DNA of 64,000 nt from Streptomyces sp. NRRL B-3428 (GTDB taxonomy: Bacteria; Actinomycetota; Actinomycetes; Streptomycetales; Streptomycetaceae). Under the pieces are notes generated by a model. The model was given only the letters and a program-made list of their open reading frames with translations, had not been told where the DNA came from and ran no database searches. Numbering within the stretch: the stretch's first letter is position 1; every line of letters begins with the position of its first letter. The stretch is from assembly GCA_000721375.1 (NCBI GenBank), contig JOGW01000008.1, positions 124,001 through 188,000 of the forward strand. Direction: 5' to 3'. The translations under genes and the position numbers were made by a program. Below are positions 49,850-58,662 of this stretch, one piece after another.

Positions 49850-50641
49850 TCAGACGACGTACGGCACCAACGCCTTGCGTTCGGCCGGGTAATCCGCGAA
49901 CTTCTCCCGGTACCACCGATGCGTGGCCAGCGCCCGCGGCACCAGGTTGCCGAAGGTGATGAGGAAGATCACGACGCCCGGCAGTCCCCAGGTCAGGAGT
50001 GTGAAGCCGGCCCACGCGATCAGCTCGCCCAAGTAGGCGGGGCTGGTCACGTAACGGAAGCCGAGACCGTACGGGATCCTGTACTCCGTCGTGCCGGGAT
50101 CCGCCTTGTCGCGCAGATTGCGCACGATCCGCTCCGAGCTCACCAGGAGCACGAAGCCGCAGAGATACACGGCCGCACCGAGCAGGAAGCGCGGGTCCGT
50201 CAGCCAGTCGCTGCCGTAGCGGCCGAAGTAGTCGTGGCTGAAGAGCATCCCGTTGAGATAGCCGTGCAACGTGGTCACGAACATGCCCATACCGAGGACC
50301 ATGACACTGAAACTGGCGGCCTTGCCGGGGACTTGGCGGATCGCGAGGGGAAAGAACCAGCCCCGGTTGCCGTAGTGCAGCACCCAGATCGCCGCCAGGA
50401 CGAGGGAGGCCGGCTCGAACCGGTGGGGACCGGAGAGGTACGCCACCGCGAAGACCACTGTCGCCGGGATCTCCATCAGCCACCAGCCGAGCTTCGGGTT
50501 GAGGCTGAGGCCGTACTTGGCGCTGGCGAAACGGCCGTACGGGCTCTGCGTGATCAGGCCGCCGATCAGGACGAAGGCGGTGAACGCGAAGGCGACCGTC
50601 AGGACGGTGTCGTAGACGGCGTTTCCGGTGTACCAGTTCAT
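49850..50641 (-). CDS. Steroid 5-alpha-reductase-fold (DUF1295-like) membrane protein
   Basis: 263 residues with about six membrane helices (TVLTVAFAFTAFVLIGGLITQ, GWWLMEIPATVVFAVAYLSG, GAAVYLCGFVLLVSSE, LIAWAGFTLLTWGLPGVVIFLITFGNLV). The C-terminal signature YRIPYGLGFRYVTSPAYLGELIAWAGF ... RALATHRWYREKFADYPAERKALVPYVV is that of the 3-oxo-5-alpha-steroid 4-dehydrogenase C-terminal domain. NADPH-dependent reduction of an unsaturated isoprenoid, steroid or fatty substrate is the family activity; the bacterial substrate is unknown. A KstR-like operator lies 24 bp upstream of its start. Confidence 0.82.
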   Translation of the reverse strand: MNWYTGNAVYDTVLTVAFAFTAFVLIGGLITQSPYGRFASAKYGLSLNPKLGWWLMEIPATVVFAVAYLSGPHRFEPASLVLAAIWVLHYGNRGWFFPLAIRQVPGKAASFSVMVLGMGMFVTTLHGYLNGMLFSHDYFGRYGSDWLTDPRFLLGAAVYLCGFVLLVSSERIVRNLRDKADPGTTEYRIPYGLGFRYVTSPAYLGELIAWAGFTLLTWGLPGVVIFLITFGNLVPRALATHRWYREKFADYPAERKALVPYVV

Positions 50642-50650
50642 AGGTGATCC

Positions 50651-50688
50651 CCCACCGTGGAAAGTGGAACGCGTTCTACCACGGTGGG
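50651..50688. promoter_or_regulatory. Nested palindromes with KstR-like operator
   Basis: Outer inverted repeat CCCACCGTGG (50651-50660) / CCACGGTGGG (50679-50688). Inside lies TGGAACGCGTTCTA (50665-50678), which fits the KstR consensus TnnAACnnGTTnnA at every fixed base, centred on the palindrome GAACGCGTTC. Located between the laccase stop and the reductase start, both on the minus strand. The outer stem could also terminate the laccase transcript. Confidence 0.65.
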
Positions 50689-50760
50689 CTTCAGGCCGGA
50701 AGCCCGGTCAGCACCTGCGCCCCGGCCATCCGACCAACCACCCTGCTCCCGACCAACCAC

Positions 50761-51828
50761 TCAGTGGTGGCGAGCCGCCCCCTCCGCCGACTTCGACGAC
50801 TCCTCCACCGAGCCCTCCGCCGCGCCCTCCGTATGCCCCGCATGCCCCGCATGCTCCTCATGCCCGGGAATCGTCCCGTCCGGCTTCGCCACCAGGAAGA
50901 ACCCGGCCATCCCCATATCGGAATGGCTCTGCACATGGCAGTGGTACATCCAGGCGCCGGCCCCGACGCCCTCACCCGCGATGATCTGGAAACCGAAGGA
51001 GTCCGCGGGCCCGACGATCTTGTTGTCGATCACCGGCGACACGTCCTCGGGCCCGGAGAGCATGCCCGTACGGTTGTCCGCCCAGCGATGACCGTGCATA
51101 TGGAACGTGTGGTAGAACTCGCCGTGCGTGATCATCACGATCTCCACCCGGTCGCCCACCGTGGCCCGGAAGTCGGGGCCCGTCTTCAGGTTGTTGATCG
51201 TCATGTCGTTGAAGACGATCGTGAAGGTCTTCTGCGGCAGCAGATCGCCCTGGCGCCGCACGATCAGCGGCCCGTACAGACCCTTGCGCAGCCCTCCGGT
51301 GCCGTGATCCGTGCCCACGACGTGGTCGTGGTAGTGCCAGTAGCCCGCGCTCCCCTGCCGCCACGTCCCGTCCGCACGCCGCTTCGGGGCGTGGGTGCGC
51401 CAGGTGTACGTACGTGAACCACCCGGCTCCACATGGGAGTTGTTGTGCCGGGTGCCGTCGCTGGTGATCTCGTAGTCCACGCCATGGGGATGCAGGGAGA
51501 CATCCACGTCCATGGTGTTGATGACCTCGATGTGCAGGGTGTCGCCCTCGACCATCTCGATCAACGGCCCGGGTATGGACGCCTTGCCCGGCTCGAGGCC
51601 GTAGCCCATCTGCCCGTCGGCCAGCTTCTCCGCGTACAGCGTCAGATGCCGTACCGCGCCGCCCGCGGGCGCCACCGCCGCCGACACTCCCGCAGAGGCC
51701 TCGCTGCCCGAACCCGCCACTGACATCGATGTCACACCGGCCGCGACCACCGCACCACCGGCCAGCAGCCGCCGGTTGAAGACGCGTCTGCCGAGGTTCT
51801 CGAGACTGCTGCCCGCTTGCTCGGTCAT
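50761..51828 (-). CDS. Small two-domain laccase (SLAC-type multicopper oxidase)
   Basis: 355 residues. Twin-arginine signal [15 protein letters not shown] indicates Tat export. Copper ligands: [28 protein letters not shown] and the T1/T2-T3 motif [14 protein letters not shown]. The sequence is nearly colinear with S. coelicolor SLAC as I know it ([48 protein letters not shown]). Two-domain laccases assemble as trimers and oxidise phenols with O2, with a role linked to morphogenesis and copper. The His-rich tail ([13 protein letters not shown]...HH) may bind copper. Confidence 0.93.
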   Translation of the reverse strand: MTEQAGSSLENLGRRVFNRRLLAGGAVVAAGVTSMSVAGSGSEASAGVSAAVAPAGGAVRHLTLYAEKLADGQMGYGLEPGKASIPGPLIEMVEGDTLHIEVINTMDVDVSLHPHGVDYEITSDGTRHNNSHVEPGGSRTYTWRTHAPKRRADGTWRQGSAGYWHYHDHVVGTDHGTGGLRKGLYGPLIVRRQGDLLPQKTFTIVFNDMTINNLKTGPDFRATVGDRVEIVMITHGEFYHTFHMHGHRWADNRTGMLSGPEDVSPVIDNKIVGPADSFGFQIIAGEGVGAGAWMYHCHVQSHSDMGMAGFFLVAKPDGTIPGHEEHAGHAGHTEGAAEGSVEESSKSAEGAARHH

Positions 51829-52028
51829 CTACGAACTCCCCATACCGGTACGGAGGTTGTTGAGGCTGACGTGACCTCAGGGACGGGCACACCGTAGCGA
51901 CGAGATCTTCGTTTATCCACACTCAGGACAAAGTTCGGGCCAGTTGAGTCATAGCTATTGGCGAGATGAGCAAAGCCGTCTAGCTTCCTACGCGCTGTTG
52001 CCGTAACGGATGAGGGGTGGGTGAACAC

Positions 52029-54569
52029 ATGCGGCTACCACCGCATCAACAGCCCTGGAAACACCGAGGGTTGAGCACGGCCAGACGCAGATCCCGAAGG
52101 GCCTGGGCCGCGGGGATAGCGGCCGGGGCGGTGACGGCGGGGCTGCTCGCCACCTCACCGGCCACCGCGCGTCCCTACCCGGACCCGCCGCAGGACGGAC
52201 CGCGGAACGCAACCGAACTGACAACGATGTCGCTGCCGTCCCCGCCGGGCACGAGCAATGTGCGCGTGCTGGTCTTCTACGCCTCGGCCACCGCGGAGTC
52301 GCCGGTGGTCAACGCCGGGATCGAGGCCATCGAGCGGATCGGCCTGACCGGTCCCGAGAACCAGCGCTTCACGATCACGGCCACCGACAACGCGGCGGTC
52401 TTCACCAACGAGAAGTCGCTCGGCAAGTTCAACGCCGTGGTCTTCCTGACCGGCGGCGGCGATGTCCTCGACGCCGAGCAGGAGTTGGGCCTCGAGGCGT
52501 ACATGGAGGCGGGCGGCGGTTTCGTCGGTCTGCATGACGCGGCGCGTACGGAGCCCTACTCGGACTGGTTCACCGGTCTGATCGGCGCCCGGCCCGCCAC
52601 GGGCAGCGGTGCGACCGCACAGCGCGCCACCGTCGAGGTCGGCGACCGTCAGCACCCGGCCAACACGGGGCTCCCGCTGGAGTGGAAGCGTCCCGACAAG
52701 TGGTTCAACTGGAAGGAGAACCCGTCGGGCAAGGTCCACACGATCGCGCGCGTCCGCGAGTCGACGTACACGCCGGGCACGGGCGCCAACGGCTGGGACC
52801 ATCCGGTCTCCTGGTGCCGTGACTACGACGGCGGGCGTTCCTTCTACACCGCGATGGGCGGTACGGCGGACGCGTACTCCGAGACGGACTTCCGCTCGCA
52901 TCTGCGCGGCGCCCTGAACTGGACCACGCGTCTGGTGCGCGCCGACTGCAAGGCCACGATCGACTCGAACTACAAGGCCGAGCGTCTGACCGTGCCCAAC
53001 CAGCCGGGCCAGAACGACCAGATCGGCGAGCCGCACGGTCTCGTCACCGCCAAGGACGGCCGGATCCTGTACATCGGCCGTGGCGGCGCGGACTCCTCGC
53101 AGCCGGTGGTCACCGACTGGAACAACCCCGCCATCGGCAAGGGCAACGGCGAGGTCCACGTCTACGACCCCAAGACCAAGCAGGTCACCAAGGCCGCCGC
53201 ACTCAGCGTCTTCGGCAACAAGGGCGGCGGCGACGAGCTGATCAAGGTCGAGGAGGGTCTGCTCGGTATCGAACTCGACCCGGACTTCCTCACCAACGGC
53301 TGGGTCTATCTGCACTACACCCCGCACGCGAAGATCGACCGCGACAAGCGGATCGCGCAGCGCCAGGTCTCCCGCTTCACCCTCGACCTCGCGACCAACA
53401 AGTTGGATCCGGCCAGCGAGAAGGTCCTCCTTCAGTGGCCGGTGCAGATCCACAGCTGCTGCCACGCGGGCGGCGGGATGTCGTGGGACTCGAAGGGCAA
53501 CCTGTACATCGCGACCGGTGACAACAACTCGTCCCGGTTCAGCGACGGTTACTCGGGCAACAACCCCGAGCCCAACTACCAGGGCGTCTCCTTCGCCGAC
53601 GCACGCCGTACGGCCGGCAACACCAACAACCTCAACGGGAAGATCCTGCGGATCCACCCGGAGGACGACGGCACGTACACCCTGCCCGCGGGCAACCTGT
53701 TCACGGGCAGGGAGCCGGACGAGGGCGGCGGCAAGACCCGCGGCGAGATCTACGTGATGGGCGTGCGCAACCCCGCGCGCATCTTCGTGGACCAGAAGAC
53801 CGACATCCTGTACGCGGGATGGGTCGGCCCGGACGCCGGGGCGCCCTCGACCACCTGGGGCCCGGCGAAGTACGACACGTTCGCCGCGATCACCGGTCCC
53901 GGCAACCACGGCTGGCCGTACTGCATGGGCAACAAGCAGCCCTACCGCGACCGCAATCTGCCGGATCCGACCAAGCCGCTCGGCTGGTACAACTGCGACG
54001 CCCCGCGCAACGAGTCGCCCAACAACGACGGTCTGGTGAAGCTGCCGCCGATCACGTCCAACACGGTCTGGTACTCGCCCTCGGGCGGCGGACCCGACTT
54101 CCCCCGGGACGCGAACGGCATTCCGTCGTACAAGGCCGAGGAGCAGAAGTTCCTGCTGCCCTGGCTCAAGGGCGGCGGCCAGGCCACGATGAACGGTCCG
54201 GTCTACCGCTACGACGCGGCCAAGTCCGGTGAGGGCGCCTGGCCTTCGTACTGGGACGGCAGGTGGTTCGTCGGTGACTTCTACTTCGGCGACCAGCCGC
54301 GCCACGCCCTGCTCACCGACCCGAACACGGTCGGCAAGGGCGGACGTCCGGTGCACGCCGAATCCCTGAAGAAGATCATCCCGGGCGGCAATGACGCCAT
54401 CAACAACCTGATGGACTGGAAGTTCGGTCCCGACGGCGTCCTGTACGTCCTCGACTACGGGCGCGGCTTCTTCACCTCGGACGCCAAGTCGGCCCTGTGG
54501 AAGGTCAGTTACCACGGCGGCGCGGCGACTCCGGCGGCGAACCAGCTGGCGAGAGGGGCAGCCCAGTGA
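52029..54569 (+). CDS. Secreted ThuA domain plus PQQ-type sugar (glucose/sorbosone) dehydrogenase
   Basis: 846 residues from the ATG at 52029 (GTG 52017 possible). Signal peptide with RRRSRR and a core ending TSPATARP. Residues about 60-290 form a ThuA-like domain (VRVLVFYASATAES, GKFNAVVFLTGGGDVLDAEQELGLEAYMEAGGGFVGLHDAA, GTADAYSETDFRSHLRGALNW). Residues about 310-830 form a six-bladed glucose/sorbosone dehydrogenase propeller (EPHGLVTAKDGRILYIGRGG, GLLGIELDPDF, HAGGGMSWDSKGNLYIATGDN, GEIYVMGVRNPARIF). Overlaps the start of the next gene (TGATG). Extracellular oxidation of sugars, with the cupredoxin partner perhaps taking electrons, is inference. Confidence 0.85.
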   Translation: MRLPPHQQPWKHRGLSTARRRSRRAWAAGIAAGAVTAGLLATSPATARPYPDPPQDGPRNATELTTMSLPSPPGTSNVRVLVFYASATAESPVVNAGIEAIERIGLTGPENQRFTITATDNAAVFTNEKSLGKFNAVVFLTGGGDVLDAEQELGLEAYMEAGGGFVGLHDAARTEPYSDWFTGLIGARPATGSGATAQRATVEVGDRQHPANTGLPLEWKRPDKWFNWKENPSGKVHTIARVRESTYTPGTGANGWDHPVSWCRDYDGGRSFYTAMGGTADAYSETDFRSHLRGALNWTTRLVRADCKATIDSNYKAERLTVPNQPGQNDQIGEPHGLVTAKDGRILYIGRGGADSSQPVVTDWNNPAIGKGNGEVHVYDPKTKQVTKAAALSVFGNKGGGDELIKVEEGLLGIELDPDFLTNGWVYLHYTPHAKIDRDKRIAQRQVSRFTLDLATNKLDPASEKVLLQWPVQIHSCCHAGGGMSWDSKGNLYIATGDNNSSRFSDGYSGNNPEPNYQGVSFADARRTAGNTNNLNGKILRIHPEDDGTYTLPAGNLFTGREPDEGGGKTRGEIYVMGVRNPARIFVDQKTDILYAGWVGPDAGAPSTTWGPAKYDTFAAITGPGNHGWPYCMGNKQPYRDRNLPDPTKPLGWYNCDAPRNESPNNDGLVKLPPITSNTVWYSPSGGGPDFPRDANGIPSYKAEEQKFLLPWLKGGGQATMNGPVYRYDAAKSGEGAWPSYWDGRWFVGDFYFGDQPRHALLTDPNTVGKGGRPVHAESLKKIIPGGNDAINNLMDWKFGPDGVLYVLDYGRGFFTSDAKSALWKVSYHGGAATPAANQLARGAAQ

Positions 54570-56773
54570 TGAGACGGATGAAGCATCTGAGGTTCCTGCT
54601 CGCCACCTTGCTCATGGTCCTCGGGCTGTCCGTACCGGTCGCCTACGCGGAGGAACCTCCGGCGAACGAGCCGGCGGCCGCTGCGCAGATCCTGACCTGG
54701 ACGGCGGGCGATCCGATCGACCGCTATCTGTCGGCGCCGACCACGGCGGTGGCGGGGGCGACGACGATCGTCTTCGAGAACAGCACGGCGACCGGCAACA
54801 CCACCGGGATGCCGCACACGCTGACCTTCGACATCGCGGATCCCGAGTACAACAACGACGTACCGCTGAACATCCTGGCCAATCCGAACGACGACCAGGG
54901 CGGCAAGCACACCGCCGAGGTGGTCCTCACCCCCGGCCGGTATCTGTACCACTGCACCATCCCGGGCCACGGCACCATGCAGGGCATCCTCGTGGTGACC
55001 GAGGGCGGCGGCGAAGACACCACGGCGCCGACGACCTCGGCGAAGGTGGACGGCACCAAGAACGCCGACGGCGCGTACGTCGGCCAGGCCACGGTCACGG
55101 TCGAGGCGGCGGACGAGACCGGGGGTTCGGGCGTCGAGAAGACCGAGTTCGCGGTCGGTGACGCCGGTGAGTGGCAGCCGTACACCGGTCCGGTCGTGGT
55201 GAACACCGTCGGCGATCACAAGATCCGCTATCGGGCCACCGACAAGGCCGGCAATGTGGCTGCCGAGAAGAGCGAGTCCTTCAAGGTGGTGGCCCCCGAC
55301 ACCGGTGACACCACGGCTCCGGAGACCTCCGCCGAGGTGACCGGCGAGAAGAACGAGCAGCGCCAGTACGTGGGCATGGCCACGGTCACGGTCTCCGCCT
55401 CGGACGCGGGCTCGGGGGTCAACACCACCGAGTACGCGATCGGCGCGGACGGTGCCTGGCAGCCGTACACCGCTCCGGTGATGTTCCACGACCCGGGCAC
55501 CTACACGGTGCGCTACCGGGCCACGGACAAGGCGGGCAACGCGGCCGCCGAGAAGGCCGTCGACTTCACCCTGGTCGCCGCGCCGGTCGAGGACAAGACC
55601 CCGCCGGTGGTCTCGGCGAAGGTCGACGGGAACGTCAACTTCGACGGCGCGTACGTGGGTACGGCGAAGGTGACCGTCACGGCCACCGACGCCGACTCGG
55701 GTGTGGACAAGGTCGAGTACTCGCTCGACGGCGCTCCCTACGTCGCGTACACCGCGCCGCTGGTCGTCGACCGCTTCGGCCGGCACACGGTGGCCTACCG
55801 TGCGACGGACAAGGCGGGCAACGGCTCCGAGGCCAAGCAGCTGGCGTTCACCGTCGTCGAGGGCGCGGGCGAGGCACCGAACTGCCCGGAGTTCGACGAG
55901 CGCGAGACGGTGTTCGTCGGGGCGGTCAACTCGGGTGTGCCCAACCGGATGACCAAGGCGCGCTGCACCATCGGCGAGCTGATCGAGGACGAGAAGTCCT
56001 GGTCGTCGCACGCGCTGTTCCTCAAGCACGTGGACACCGTCCGCGACCGGCTGATCGCCGAGGGCATCATCAACGCCCGCGAGGGCAAGCTGATCTACCA
56101 GGCGGCCAGGTCCTCCGGTATCGGCAAGCCCGGCAACACCACCGGCTACACCCCGCTGTTCGACGGTTCGCAGACGTCGTTCAACAAGTGGCAGCACGTG
56201 GGCGGCGGTTCGTTCGGGCTCAATGCGGACGGGTCGATGACCTCGGGCACCTCGAAGGCCGGTCTGGGCATGCTGCTCTTCCCGGAGCGCAAGTACGGGG
56301 ACTTCTCCCTGAAGCTCCAGTGGCGCGACGACGCACCGGTCAACGGCAATGCCAACTCCGGTGTCTTCGTCCGCTTCCCGAACGTGTACGACCACCCGGA
56401 GGAGTCGCGTCCGGAGTGGGTCGCCATCAAGTACGGCCACGAGGTGCAGGTGCTCGACCGTCCTGACGGCGACATGTACAAGACCGGTTCGATCTACGGC
56501 TTCGACCGCGTGGGTCTGGCCGGTGCGGGTGTGACGCCCAAGGGCACATGGAACGACTACGAGATCCAGGTGGTCGACCAGCACTACAAGATCTTCCGCA
56601 ACGGTGTGCTGATCAACGAGTTCGAGAACACCGGCGGCCAGGTCTTCGAGCCCCCGCGCGGCGACGACCCGGGCACGGACGGCCGGCGCTACGCGTCCGG
56701 CTACATCGGGCTCCAGGTGCACGGGGTGACGGATGTCGTCTCGTACCGGGACATCCGGATCAAGGAGCTGTAG
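54569..56773 (+). CDS. Secreted cupredoxin / Ig-like repeat / DUF1080 protein
   Basis: 734 residues; ATG 54569 overlaps the previous TGA. Signal peptide ends VAYAEEP. Residues 35-146: plastocyanin-like copper domain with ligands His83, Cys129, His134 and Met137 (HCTIPGHGTM). Residues about 150-440: three roughly 95-residue repeats of bacterial Ig-like/OmpL47 type (TTAPTTSAKVDG...ATDKAGNVAAEKSESFKVV, and so on). Residues about 525-734: DUF1080 (3-keto-disaccharide hydrolase, GH16/LamG-like) with GYTPLFDGSQTSFNKWQHVGGGSF, NSGVFVRFPN, NDYEIQVVD and IGLQVHG. Coupled to the ThuA/PQQ-type enzyme, so the two probably act on one substrate, with electrons possibly passing to the type-1 copper site. 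Confidence 0.85.
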   Translation: MRRMKHLRFLLATLLMVLGLSVPVAYAEEPPANEPAAAAQILTWTAGDPIDRYLSAPTTAVAGATTIVFENSTATGNTTGMPHTLTFDIADPEYNNDVPLNILANPNDDQGGKHTAEVVLTPGRYLYHCTIPGHGTMQGILVVTEGGGEDTTAPTTSAKVDGTKNADGAYVGQATVTVEAADETGGSGVEKTEFAVGDAGEWQPYTGPVVVNTVGDHKIRYRATDKAGNVAAEKSESFKVVAPDTGDTTAPETSAEVTGEKNEQRQYVGMATVTVSASDAGSGVNTTEYAIGADGAWQPYTAPVMFHDPGTYTVRYRATDKAGNAAAEKAVDFTLVAAPVEDKTPPVVSAKVDGNVNFDGAYVGTAKVTVTATDADSGVDKVEYSLDGAPYVAYTAPLVVDRFGRHTVAYRATDKAGNGSEAKQLAFTVVEGAGEAPNCPEFDERETVFVGAVNSGVPNRMTKARCTIGELIEDEKSWSSHALFLKHVDTVRDRLIAEGIINAREGKLIYQAARSSGIGKPGNTTGYTPLFDGSQTSFNKWQHVGGGSFGLNADGSMTSGTSKAGLGMLLFPERKYGDFSLKLQWRDDAPVNGNANSGVFVRFPNVYDHPEESRPEWVAIKYGHEVQVLDRPDGDMYKTGSIYGFDRVGLAGAGVTPKGTWNDYEIQVVDQHYKIFRNGVLINEFENTGGQVFEPPRGDDPGTDGRRYASGYIGLQVHGVTDVVSYRDIRIKEL

Positions 56774-56796
56774 CAGCGGCTCTCTTCCGGCGTGAA

Positions 56797-56832
56797 GGTG
56801 CCCCCATTCCGTTCGTACGGGGTGGGGGCACC
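56797..56832. terminator. Bidirectional terminator
   Basis: 16-bp stem GGTGCCCCCATTCCGT / ACGGGGTGGGGGCACC (two G-U pairs) with loop TCGT, between the converging DUF1080 and PPOX genes. Confidence 0.85.
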
Positions 56833-56872
56833 ACCATGGTCGGAGCGCGACACGCGTGGCCCGGCGGACGCC

Positions 56873-57505
56873 CTACCCCTGGTAGACCTTCGCCTCGTAC
56901 CCGTCCCCGTAGTACGCCTCCAGCTCCGCCAGGGTCTGGTCCTGACGGATGAGCGACTTGGCGATCCGCGCCGGGGACGCCACCGCATCCGGGTTCCAGG
57001 TCTCCGGCTTCCAAAGTGCCGACCGGATCAGGGACTTGGCGCAGTGGAAGAAGACCTCTTCGATCTCCACGACCAGCGCGAGCTGGGGCCGGTGTCCCTT
57101 GACCACCATGTCGTCGAAGAACGGCGCGTCCTTGACCAGCCGCGCCCGCCCGTTGATCCGCAGCGTGTCGGCACGGCCCGGGACCAGGAACAGCACTCCG
57201 ACGCGCGGGTTGGAGAGGATGTTGAGATAGCCGTCGGCCCTGCGGTTTCCGGGGCGTTCGGGGATCGCGACGGTCGTGTCGTCGAGGACCTTGGTGAAGC
57301 CGGCCGGGTCACCCTTGGGCGAGGCGTCGCACCAGCCGTCGCCGTCGGCGGTCGAGATCACACAGAACGGCGAGTGCGCGAGCCACTCCTTGTCGTGCTC
57401 GTGCAGGCAGGTGCGCACCTTGCCTGCGGCGCGCGCGTTCGGCTCACCGAGCAGCTCGCGCAGTTCCTCGACGCTGCCTATCTCCGTCATCCCTGCCGTG
57501 TCCAC
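56873..57505 (-). CDS. Pyridoxamine 5'-phosphate oxidase-family flavoprotein
   Basis: 210 residues; GTG 57505 (G-rich site upstream) or the ATG five codons later. The split-barrel FMN-binding fold is indicated by CVISTADGDGWCDASPKGDPAGF, TVAIPERPGNRRADGYLNILSNPRVGVLFLVPGRADTLRINGRARLV and EVFFHCAKSLIRSALWKPETW. This subfamily (MSMEG_1061-like PPOX) binds flavin and does not make PLP. Reductase on an unknown substrate. Confidence 0.85.
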   Translation of the reverse strand: MDTAGMTEIGSVEELRELLGEPNARAAGKVRTCLHEHDKEWLAHSPFCVISTADGDGWCDASPKGDPAGFTKVLDDTTVAIPERPGNRRADGYLNILSNPRVGVLFLVPGRADTLRINGRARLVKDAPFFDDMVVKGHRPQLALVVEIEEVFFHCAKSLIRSALWKPETWNPDAVASPARIAKSLIRQDQTLAELEAYYGDGYEAKVYQG

Positions 57506-57554
57506 GCCGCCCCCAGACTCCCGGTGATCAAGTGCCGCTCACCCTAGCCGGGCG

Positions 57555-58571
57555 TCACTCCTCCTTCTTCGCCCGGCTGGGGGCCACCCGCTTCGGCTCG
57601 CCCGGCATCTTCGGATAGTCCGGCGGATACGGCAGATCCCCCAACCCTCGCTCCTTCAGATCGCCTTCCCACAGCTCCAGGAGCGCGTCGAGGGTGTGGC
57701 GGGTGGCGTCCATGTCCGCGTGCACATCGCCGACTTCGGCGTAACGGGCGGGCATCGTCCTGAGGTCGAAGTCGTCGGGGTGCACCTCGTCCACCTCGTC
57801 CCACGTCAGCGGCGCCGACACCAGGGCCTTGGGATTGGGCCGTACGGAATAGGCGGAGGCGATCGTACGGTCGCGGGCCGCCTGGTTGTAGTCGACGAAG
57901 ATCTTCTCGCCGCGCTCCTCCTTCCACCAGGCCGTGGTCACCAAGTCCGGCATCCGGCGCTCCAGTTCACGCCCGGCGGCGATCACCGCGTGGCGCACCT
58001 GGATGAAGTCCCAGCGCGGTTCGATCGGCACGAAGACGTGCAGTCCGCGGCCGCCGGAGGTCTTGGGCCAGCCGACGAGACCGCCGAACTCGTCGAGCAC
58101 CGCCCGCAGTTCGTGGGCGGCGCGCACGGCGTCCTCGAAGTCGGTGCCGGGCTGCGGGTCCAGGTCGATCCGCAGTTCGTCGGGGTGGTCGGTGTCCTCG
58201 GCACGTACGGGCCAGGGGTGGAAGGTGCAGGTGCCGAACTGGGCCGCCCAGATGACCGCCGCCACCTCGGTGGGGCAGATCTCGTACGCCTTGCGCCCGG
58301 AGGGGAAGGTGATCTCGGCGGTCGGGATCCAGTCCGGGGTGTTCTTCGCCGCGCGCTTCTGGAAGAAGGACTCGCCGCCGACCCCGTCGGGATAGCGCTC
58401 CAGGGTCGTCGGCCGGTTGCGCAGGGCGCGCAGGATGCCGTCGCCGACGGCGAGGTAGTACTCGGCGAGGTCCTGTTTCGTGTAGCCGGCCTCCGGAAAG
58501 AAGATCTTGTCCGGGCTCGAAAGCCGTACTTTCCGGCCGCCCGCGTCCAGCTCGATCGCAGCTCCACCCAT
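57555..58571 (-). CDS. LigD-type DNA polymerase domain protein (NHEJ primase-polymerase)
   Basis: 338 residues from the ATG at 58571. AEP primase-polymerase motifs: YYLAVGDGILRALRNRPTTLERYPDG, the catalytic Asp pair in RIDLDPQPGTDFEDAV, WPKTSGGRGLHVFVPI, and a late motif FVDYNQAARDRTIASAYSVRP. No ligase or phosphoesterase domain is attached, so it is a stand-alone PolDom. It is divergent from an ATP-dependent ligase 91 bp away, a pairing typical of actinobacterial end joining; Ku is not in the window. Confidence 0.9.
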   Translation of the reverse strand: MGGAAIELDAGGRKVRLSSPDKIFFPEAGYTKQDLAEYYLAVGDGILRALRNRPTTLERYPDGVGGESFFQKRAAKNTPDWIPTAEITFPSGRKAYEICPTEVAAVIWAAQFGTCTFHPWPVRAEDTDHPDELRIDLDPQPGTDFEDAVRAAHELRAVLDEFGGLVGWPKTSGGRGLHVFVPIEPRWDFIQVRHAVIAAGRELERRMPDLVTTAWWKEERGEKIFVDYNQAARDRTIASAYSVRPNPKALVSAPLTWDEVDEVHPDDFDLRTMPARYAEVGDVHADMDATRHTLDALLELWEGDLKERGLGDLPYPPDYPKMPGEPKRVAPSRAKKEE

Positions 58572-58662
58572 GCCTGTCACGGTAGGCGGGGGTGACCCGC
58601 GCTGCATACGGAACCGCGCATACACCAGGCGGAGCGCGGCAGGACCCAGCACAATCGAAGGC

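Noticed and set aside
52155..54515. 786-codon minus-strand frame opposite the ThuA/PQQ gene
   Set aside because: Shadow of a well-supported plus-strand gene with signal peptide and domain motifs.
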